Assembly (NCBI RefSeq): GCF_019655855.1
Contig: NZ_BPFX01000018.1
Location: 1 to 33,164 of the forward strand
Length of the DNA: 33,164 bases
Source of the DNA: Pseudomonas paralcaligenes
GTDB taxonomy: Bacteria > Pseudomonadota > Gammaproteobacteria > Pseudomonadales > Pseudomonadaceae
Reading direction: 5' to 3'
Shown: one piece after another, positions 23,275 through 31,000 of the stretch
How the letters are laid out: every line of letters begins with the position of its first letter
Numbering within the stretch: position 1 is the stretch's first letter
Notes under the pieces: model-generated
What the model was told of the DNA's origin: nothing
Seen by the model: the letters and a program-made list of their open reading frames with translations, nothing else
Database searches by the model: none
Position numbers and translations under genes: made by a program

Positions 23275-23884
23275 GAGCAAGGTGCCCAGTTTTGCTATCC
23301 GTTGTTCCAGAGCTTGCTCCGCCTCTTTGGAAAATTTCTGATTGCATAGCGCGTGGTTGCCATTGGTTACCGTGAGAAGCTGATCCACTAGGTCAGGATC
23401 GAGTTCATGCTGGAACAACCCTCGATAGTTTATGCACTGGGTTTCCCTAGTTATAACACCAGCGCCTCAGGATGCGGCCTGACCATCGGTGCTCGCTGGC
23501 TCGGAGCAAATTCATCTCGATATAGTGGTAACAGTTCAGCAAATAGGCATCATCCTGCTTTAGGCAGGGAAAAGTGTCCTTCCCACAGGTGCCACTGGGT
23601 CGATAAGTGCGATTGATGTACTGAACATAACACTGGCCAAACCCTTTCATTAGCAGCCCAGCGCTTTCCTTCTCACTCGGTCGTCAGCAGCATATGAACG
23701 TGGTTGGGTCATCAAGCACCCAGGCATGGATGGAGCAATCATTCTTGCCGGCCTGCTACGCTAGGTGCCGCTCCAGATAGAACTGGTAGTCTTCGTCGGC
23801 GTAGAAACAGACTGATCGGTTGTTACCGCATTGAATCAGGTGCAGCGCAACTCCGGGGAGCGATACTCGTGCTCTGCGTGGTAT
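23275..23884 (-). pseudogene. Decayed REP-associated tyrosine transposase (RAYT, Y1_Tnp)
   Basis: Fragments in several frames follow the RAYT order. First comes PRRARVSLPGVALHLIQCGNNRSVCFYADEDYQFYLERHL (from 23881 down, with the start codon now ATA at 23882-23884), then a TAG stop. Next is IHAWVL, leading to an HUH region readable as NHVH only if two inserted bases are removed. Then follow MKGFGQCYVQYINRTYRPSGTCGKDTF...LLNCYHYIEMNLLRA (23447-23650) and finally ELDPDLVDQLLTVTNGNHALCNQKFSKEAEQALEQRI near 23300-23410. RAYTs process REP palindromes, and REPs occur elsewhere in this window. The gene is certainly inactive. Confidence 0.85.
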
Positions 23885-24118
23885 AGGCAGTTTCTTTTCC
23901 AAGTGCGACGACTAGAGGGTAGCTCAGGGGCTGTAGTGTCGATGGGCGGTGGCAGATGGTTTCTTGAGTGGAAATTGTGGTCTGTCTCCTATATATAATT
24001 GCTCTTTAGATTTATGCTTCTGTTTACAATATCATTCCCTCTAGCCATGGTTAAGGCCCCGCTTCAATGGAGGCAGGCTTTGCCCCAGTCAGCTAACCAA
24101 AGATTATCAGGGTGTCCA
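23885..24118. other. AT-rich intergenic region before kptA
   Basis: A 234-bp gene-free stretch marking the change from decayed transposase to the accessory locus, with clearly lower GC than the core genes. It contains a candidate promoter (23994-23999). The kptA frame stays open upstream to 23999, but no ribosome binding site supports a longer protein. Nothing else was recognised. Confidence 0.5.
23994..23999 (+). promoter_or_regulatory. Candidate -10 box of the kptA promoter
   Basis: A perfect TATAAT lies 120 bases before the kptA start in an AT-rich stretch. The sequence 16 to 17 bases upstream (GAAATT) is a poor -35, so the promoter is weak or needs an activator. Confidence 0.35.
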
Positions 24119-24670
24119 ATGAGCAAGTGTCTTAACGAGGCCAGCAAATTTCTGAGCTTTGTGTTACGCCACGAGCCCCAGTCCATCGGATTGGTGCTCG
24201 ACAGCGAAGGTTGGGCAGACATTGACACATTGATTACAGGCTCGAGTATGTCAGGTAAGGAGCTGTCGCGCGAACTGATTCAGCAGATAGTGAATGCCAG
24301 CGATAAGAAACGGTTTTCGATTTCAGACGATGGCCGGCGCATCCGTGCCGTTCAGGGACACTCGACGAGCTCTGTCAGGATCACTTACCCGGAGAAAAAA
24401 CCGCCTGAGTTTTTGTATCACGGCACTGCCGCACGCTTTTGGGCATCTATAGAAAGGGAAGGGATCAAGCCTGGCGAGCGGCATTACGTGCATTTGTCAG
24501 AAGACAAGAAAACAGCCATTTCTGTTGGGCAACGCTATGGCAGAGCAGTTGTGCTAAGAATTAAAGCCCTGCAGATGCACGAGCAGGGCTTTAAGTTTTT
24601 TCAGGCTGAGAATGGAGTTTGGTTGGTCAGCAATGTGATAGTAGACTATGTTGAGCTCTTGTCTGAGTAA
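24119..24670 (+). CDS. kptA: RNA 2'-phosphotransferase KptA (Tpt1 family)
   Basis: A 183-residue enzyme that transfers an internal RNA 2'-phosphate to NAD, giving ADP-ribose 1'',2''-cyclic phosphate. All family blocks are present: [31 protein letters not shown] (9-39), [20 protein letters not shown] (63-82), LYHGT (99-103) and [27 protein letters not shown] (122-148), ending with [18 protein letters not shown]. Length is normal. The start at 24119 has AGGG six bases upstream. GC is well below the core genes, fitting acquisition. Its stop is five bases from that of the convergent immunity gene. The bacterial role is poorly known because bacteria lack the yeast-type tRNA splicing that makes the substrate; RNA repair is a usual guess. 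Confidence 0.92.
   Translation: MSKCLNEASKFLSFVLRHEPQSIGLVLDSEGWADIDTLITGSSMSGKELSRELIQQIVNASDKKRFSISDDGRRIRAVQGHSTSSVRITYPEKKPPEFLYHGTAARFWASIEREGIKPGERHYVHLSEDKKTAISVGQRYGRAVVLRIKALQMHEQGFKFFQAENGVWLVSNVIVDYVELLSE
24561..24602 (+). terminator. Terminator-like hairpin inside kptA
   Basis: Perfect 12-bp arms TTAAAGCCCTGC (24561-24572) and GCAGGGCTTTAA (24583-24594) with a 10-base loop are followed by GTTTTTTC. By form this is an intrinsic terminator on the plus strand, yet it lies in the coding sequence (about codons 148-161) with 22 codons still to go. It may cause partial early termination, or be coincidence. Confidence 0.4.
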
Positions 24671-24675
24671 GGTAT

Positions 24676-25035
24676 TTATACAGAAGAATTATTTTTTGCC
24701 ATTTCAAACCACTCGTCAAAGTCTTTAAAAGAATAAGCCCGTTCAGAACCATCAAGTACTAGCATGATTATCTCTGGATTTCCAGAGGTATCACTACCAT
24801 CAAAGCAAGCGACATCTCCATCCCCGTTCTCCAGTGAGGAGAACGGAATAAGTTTTTTCCCTTCGCTCATTCCTAAGTTGTAAAGTAGCTTTCCTACATC
24901 ACTTTCTGTGTCAATAAAAACCCATGGATATAGGTTGATGCATGAGGATGCCTCGGTTAGGTATTTTTCAGGATATTTAAATTCATTTGGTAGTTCTGTT
25001 TGATTATAGGTGATTTTCACTATTCCAAACCTCAC
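24676..25035 (-). CDS. SMI1/KNR4 (SUKH) family immunity protein
   Basis: A 119-residue acidic cytoplasmic protein, predicted to neutralise the toxin domain encoded immediately upstream. The second half shows the SUKH pattern: KKLIPFSSLENGDGDVACFDGSDTSGNPEIIMLVLDGSERAYSFKDFDEWFEMA, where a GD-x-x-CFD strand pair and a final S-F-x-x-F-x-x-W helix are typical. The GTG start at 25035 overlaps the TGA stop of the giant YD-repeat gene (GTGA), so it is probably translated by coupling to the toxin message. GC is about 40 percent by eye, lowest in the window. The specific SUKH subgroup is not resolved. Confidence 0.8.
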   Translation of the reverse strand: MRFGIVKITYNQTELPNEFKYPEKYLTEASSCINLYPWVFIDTESDVGKLLYNLGMSEGKKLIPFSSLENGDGDVACFDGSDTSGNPEIIMLVLDGSERAYSFKDFDEWFEMAKNNSSV

Positions 25036-28000
25036 TTGACCACTTTGGGGTCATAAATTGATCCATATGGAAAGCGGTGTGACCAGTTTTCAATGCCGCC
25101 ATTCAGTTTAAGATCGTTCTGTGCAGCTTTGTTAATTCGCAGGATTGCAGCATCTCCCCAAGTAGAGGGGAGGCTTGTTCCAACACGCAAAGAGGCCTGT
25201 CTTGTTTGGTCTGTAATAATCTCATCAAAGGATCTTACATGTGCTTGGATTTTGATGCCTGCTTGGCGAGCTGCCAAGATGCGAGTGTTATCTATGCTGG
25301 TAAGAACTCCGTCTGGCATAAGAACGATATCGACAGGGCTGCCAGACCAACCATTTGTTTTCATGCTCTGGACCAGTGAGTCAAAGTTATAGCTTGCACC
25401 GGATTTTTGATAAGAGACCCAACTCTGAGTAAAGCCGGTTTCCGTCGGGTCAAGAGATTGCAATCCAAAACCGAACTCACTGCGTGCTACGGTATTTACA
25501 CTCCGGCTGCGCAGCATAGCCCCTTTGGTGGCTTGTATGCCTGCCCGCGAGTAAGGAATCAAGCTAATAACTGCCTCGGGCAAGGTGTATAGAGCCGTTG
25601 CCCAGCCCGCACCTCCATGCTCTAGCCCATAGTCTCCAAGGCTGGATTTTGCTTTCTCGTATTTATCAAGCGCTGGAGCAAGAGCGCTCCCGAAGAAGTT
25701 AGCAATTCCCTTGCCCGTATCGGTGCGTAATTCATAACGCCATTCTTCTTGCAAATGCTCCATAAAGCCTACTGCTGTAGATGCGTCAGTCAACATGGCT
25801 GTCCCTGCGCCAATGATCCCTATGGTTGGCTCTACTATCGCTCCAACACCATTAGCTAGGCCGAACTCAGCAGCACCAATGCGCGCTTCCACTGCACTGA
25901 TCAGCGGTTTGAGTAGGCCAAATGAGTTTTCAGTATCACGCTGCTGCTTTAGGAAGATCCATTCGGCTTTTGCTTCATCACCTAGCATCTGGGGATAAGG
26001 GTCAATGTCAGTGGACATTTCTCCTCGATACCAGTTAACAGAAGCTTTAGCGTTTTCATAGTCAAGAGTACGCGTAGCCTCACGGATGGCGAGCTCTTCC
26101 TTATATTTCTCGATTTCGCGTCGACTCAACTGCTCGTCTTTAGGGCCAAAGAAGTTACCGCCTAGCGATACTTCTATAAACCCATTACCAATAGCGTTGC
26201 CAAAGGCGTCAGCAGCTACCGATACGTAGTTAAGTTTGCCGCCTTGCCCCATAAGGCGCTGAATGCTTGCACTGGCTTGGCTGCCTATCAGCCCTCTAGT
26301 CAGATTTCCTTTGAAGTTGTCGGAGGTCATTCCGAGCTGTCGTCCCATGTTTGACTGGGCAAACGCAGAGGTGGCCATGGACGAGAGAACGGATGCGACC
26401 ATGCCGGACCAGCTGAAGCTGGCATCAAGCCCGGCAATCTTGTTGGCGGCGTAACTACCGGCATAGCCGGTCGCCGCTGTTGCTGCGGTATTTCCCCATA
26501 GGGAACCAGCACCTGCAGTCACCCCTGCGGTAATTCCCGACGCCGCAACTTGTCGCCATGAAAATTGATCAACTGCCCCCATTGCCATGCCTGCTGCCTG
26601 AGAGGCAACACTTCCAACTGCTCCTCCTACAGTCCAAGCCGCGGCATTCGCGGCTGCAAGAGACGTCGCAGATGCTCCTGCCGCGGCCCCTGCTCCCGCT
26701 GCAGCTCCTGTCGCCCCGGCTCCAGCAGCCCCTGCTCCTGCAGCTCCAGCTCCAGCTCCACCTGCCATAGAGGTGAAGTAAGGAGCCAAATAGCCTGCGG
26801 TGATGTAGGTGACTACCACGGCCACCACCACCATCACGATGCTGCCCAAGCCACCGCTCTTCTTCTTCTTCGGTTTTGGCGGCTGATACTTCGCGACGGG
26901 TGTCAGGTCTCCTGTAACTTCACTCGGGTCATAGGCCTTGAAGGTGCCTGCGTTGTTGGAGTTGCTGCCCGCAACATTCGGGATGGTCAGTGTCGTGCCA
27001 CGTATCAGCTCGCTATTGGCACTCAAGCCGTTGGCATCGGCGATCAGATACCACATGCCCGAATCACCCCAGATTTTCTGGGCAATGCCTTGCAGGGTAT
27101 CGCCGTCGACGATCACGTAATTAGTCGGGGTTCGTTCTATCTCGGAAGGAGAGACGGACGAGATGGTGTCGAAGATTTCTGGTGTGCTGTTGTTGCCGAT
27201 GCTGGCCAGCACGTTGCCGTTGTGCATCACATAAGTTTGGGCAGAGGCATTGTTGCCGTCGGTGCGCATGATCAACTGGCCGTTGCGATCCGAAGCATAT
27301 CGACGTGTGAAAGGAGTATTGCCCGTGGAAACAGCCGTCAGCAGGTCGCCGCGCAAGCCATATTCCATGGTGGTTATGCCTGGTGTTCCTCTGTTCACGT
27401 TTGCCTGGATTCTATGCTCTTTCCAAGTATCGAAGGCAATGTAGTTGGTGTAGTTCTCTCCCCACATGGCGGGGTCGCCATTCTTGTCATAGACCGTATA
27501 GCGATAGCGCACCATCAGGCCGATTGCGTTGTAGCCGGGCATGATGTCGCGCTCTACCCTGTCGGTACCGATCAGGCGGTTTTCATTGAAGAAAGTGTAT
27601 TGGTAGGGCTTCCACCTGCTTCCATTCCAGCGGTCCACCAATTGATTGTTCAACTTGCCATCACCACGATAGGTATAGGTGGTACGGGTGCGCTCGCTGC
27701 CATTGACGTCTTCCTGGAAAACCCGATTGTTGCGGGCATCGTAGCTGGCACTGAAGATGAGTGTCGCATCACCCAGCATCGAGCCATCGGAGGTATCCGG
27801 CCCCGTTTGTGCATTTCGGATCGAAGCTCGCTTGGTCGTGGTCAGCAGGGAGCCCAGATCGTTGTACGTATAGTTCTTCAGCACATACTCATTGCTGGGG
27901 TGGCCGAAGAAGTTGATGCTGCCCACGAACTCCTCGGACGATACCCGCTGGCCAATGGCGTTGTAGCCATAGGCTTGGCCCTTGCCTTGGCCATTGACCG

Positions 28001-31000
28001 CGCCTGCGACGATCTGGCCCCGGCTGTTGAGGTATCCATCGTTGATGAGCACTCGCCCTTCCAGGTCGTACTTGAACCAGTTGTCCAGTTGCGTGCGCTT
28101 GCCTACTTGGTCGGTGGTGTCCATCGTCACGCGGCGGCGATTGCCGAACTCGTCGTAGTAGTAGGTGAGCGAATCGAGTCGAGCGGAGGTCGTCAGTACG
28201 TCGTGATGGCCCACATGCTGGTTTCCTGCCGGCATGCTGACGGCCTGGAGGCGGTTGAGCGAGTCGTACTGATAACGGGTTTCCAGGCTACTCCCGGACA
28301 TGGAGGGAGTCCCGTATCCCGTGATGCTGGAGTTGAACTCTAGGGTCTTGTTCTCGTTGAGATCATACTCGTTGCCTGTGACTTCCCAATCCTGTGGTGT
28401 GCCTTCTATAACGAACTTGAGCAGGCCATTGGCGAAGTAGTGATAGGTCTTGTCCGGACCTCCCAGGAATTGCTCTTTTTCCAGTTGGCCGAAAGCATTG
28501 TAGATATAGGTGTACTGGTGGTTCCCCCAGTTCTTGTAGCCAACCAGTTGTGAAAAGTCGCCTGCCGCATAGGTCCAGGTTTTGGTATTGCCGATGGCGT
28601 CGATTTCGGCAGTTTTGCGATTAGAGATATCGTACTGGAATTGGGTGTTTACGCCTGACTCCGTGCGTGTCCAAGTGATATTGCTGCGCTCGTCGTAAAG
28701 GGTATAGCGCGTGTTGCCAGCAACTCCCGACATATAGGATTTGCCGTCGTATGAGTCCGCCACATTGAGAAGCGTCTCGGCGATTTCGGTGGTGCCGCTG
28801 ATCTCGGCATAGAGACGGCCCGCCTGGTCGTATTTGTTGGTTTGCAGAATCACGGCTACGTTGTTGCGGACGATGCCATGGTTGATCAGGCGGTCCATCG
28901 CATCGTAGGTGTTGAACAGGGTATTTCCGACAGCATCCTTGGAGCCGACGCGATTGCCGTAAGCGTCATATATGTAGAAGCGAGACGCCCCTACGCCATC
29001 GATCTCCCATACCAGGTTGCCGCTGTTGTAGAGGTGATACCTCGTGCGCAATACCGTGATATTTCCCGCAGTGGATATGGCGATATCTTGTTCGGCTATC
29101 AGATTCCCGGTCGAGTCGTAGCCATATTTCTTGCGGATAGAGGCGACGTAGGCAGTCCCGTTCTCGCGATAAACGGTGACATTGGGCCCCGTTTCGGTAA
29201 TCAACCGATTGCCGTAGTCGTATTGATAGGCTGTGGTATAGCCCTTGGCGTCGGTGCGCGATGTCAGGTTGCCCCAGCGGTCGAAGGCCTGCCTGATGAC
29301 AGGCGTTACCTTGGGAGCGTTCTCCGGCAGTTTGTTTTGCAGCGGGTTGCCGCTGATATTCGCCTCGAACGCAGGCAGATGCTGCTCGATGTTCCTGCCG
29401 AGTTGATCGTTCAGGTAGTAGGTGATGCGGTCATCGGAGGCGTCGGTCAGGTTGCCGTACTGGGCTGCGTAAGTCAGTTTGCCGTTCACGTCATAGGCAA
29501 AGTGTTCTATCCCGGTCTGTGCCGTTACCCGGTTCACTGCGCGACCGTTGAGGTCGTAGTTGATCTTCTCTTGGAGTGCTCCGTTGATTCTCTTTTCCGT
29601 GATCTCGCCAAAGCGGTTGTAAGTCACGGTGCTGCGGCTGGCGGTCAGCGTCGGAGTGAAGATGTTGTAGACGTTGTACCAGTCGATCGCGGTGGTCTGC
29701 TGGCCCAGCTTGTCGTATTCGTAAGTGCGGCGGATGGTATGTTTCATCGACATGTTGGTGCCGAACACCGTCGTGAAGGCTTCGGTGGTGACGTCGATTT
29801 CGCGCTTTTCTTCAATCCGCCGTCCGGCTGCATCTACCTTGAAGTACAGGTTCGAGCCGTTGGGCTCCATCTGCATGATGGCATTGCCGGCGCTGTCGTA
29901 TTGGGTGATGTGGAAGCGGGTTCCGCCTGCTTGAACGCGGCCGTTTGCGTCCGTTCCAGCTTCGGTAACATTGAGAACCACCTGTCCGAAGGCGTTATAG
30001 GCATACCCTGAGACTGGCGAGGCCGTGACGGTATCGACCGCATAGGGGTTGAGCTGGCCTGCCGCGGCAACAGTAGTCTGTGGCAACGTGATTTTCGTCA
30101 GGTGGCCCAGGGCGTCGTAGGTGTTGGTGGTGACGGCGCCCAGCGCATCCGTGCTGGTGAGGATGTTGCCGACGCCATCGTAGGACAGGGTATTGCTGGT
30201 GATGCTGCCGGATGTCACTTCCCTCACGCCATCTTGTGCGATCCAGTACTGCACATTCTCGTTGATGGTCTGGGTCATGCGCCCCATGGCGTCATAGACG
30301 AAGCGGGTCGTGCGGTTGGCGGGTTGCGAAGCAGGGGCGGCGGGCTGGTTGACCTCGTTCCATTTGCTCAACGCCGTGTTGTATTCGATTTTGCGCGTCA
30401 CGTTGCCGCACGCGTCGTATTCCAGCCTGGTGTAGTAGCCCCTGGCATCCACGCTGCCAACCTGGCGGCCGGCGTTGTCATAGTAGTAGGTCGTTTCCAC
30501 GCCGCGCATCATCGTGGTGCCGTTGGTGAAAACGCCTAGCAGGGTTTCTTTTACAAGCTCGCCAAAAGGGTTGTATCGGTACTGTGTCGTGGGCGTGAGC
30601 GAATAGAAGCCCGAGGTCAGGCCGGGCTGCTTGAACAGATAGTGGTCGCTTTTCGGCTGACGAACTTCCGTCTTCCTGCCCAGCGCGTCATAAGAGGTGG
30701 TGATGGTGCGATCCTGACTCGCATCCCTCTGCAGTCGGGAGATGTCCGAGCCATCTATTCCGTTGGCATGGCGGGTCAGCGATGTCTGGTTGCCCAGAGC
30801 GTCATAGCCGTAGGAAATCACGCCGCCCATGGCATCGATGTCGTAGGTGACGCGGCCTAGAGCATCGTACTTCTTGTAGCTGACGACCAGGTCATTGGCT
30901 GCCTGGCCGGTATTGTTGACTTGCACTCTGTTCGAGATGGCATTGCCCAGCGCGTCATATTCGACCTTTGTAACGATCTGCAGAGTGTCGTTGGTGTTAT

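Noticed and set aside
22879..23418. A 179-codon minus-strand frame joining transposase tail, LysE region and MITE
   Set aside because: It joins the RAYT C-terminal fragment to out-of-frame LysE and repeat DNA, so it is not a real gene.
26565..28343. Long plus-strand frames across the YD-repeat gene (also 28842-30011)
   Set aside because: They run antisense to a well-supported coding region and are rich in Val, Gly and His with no domain.
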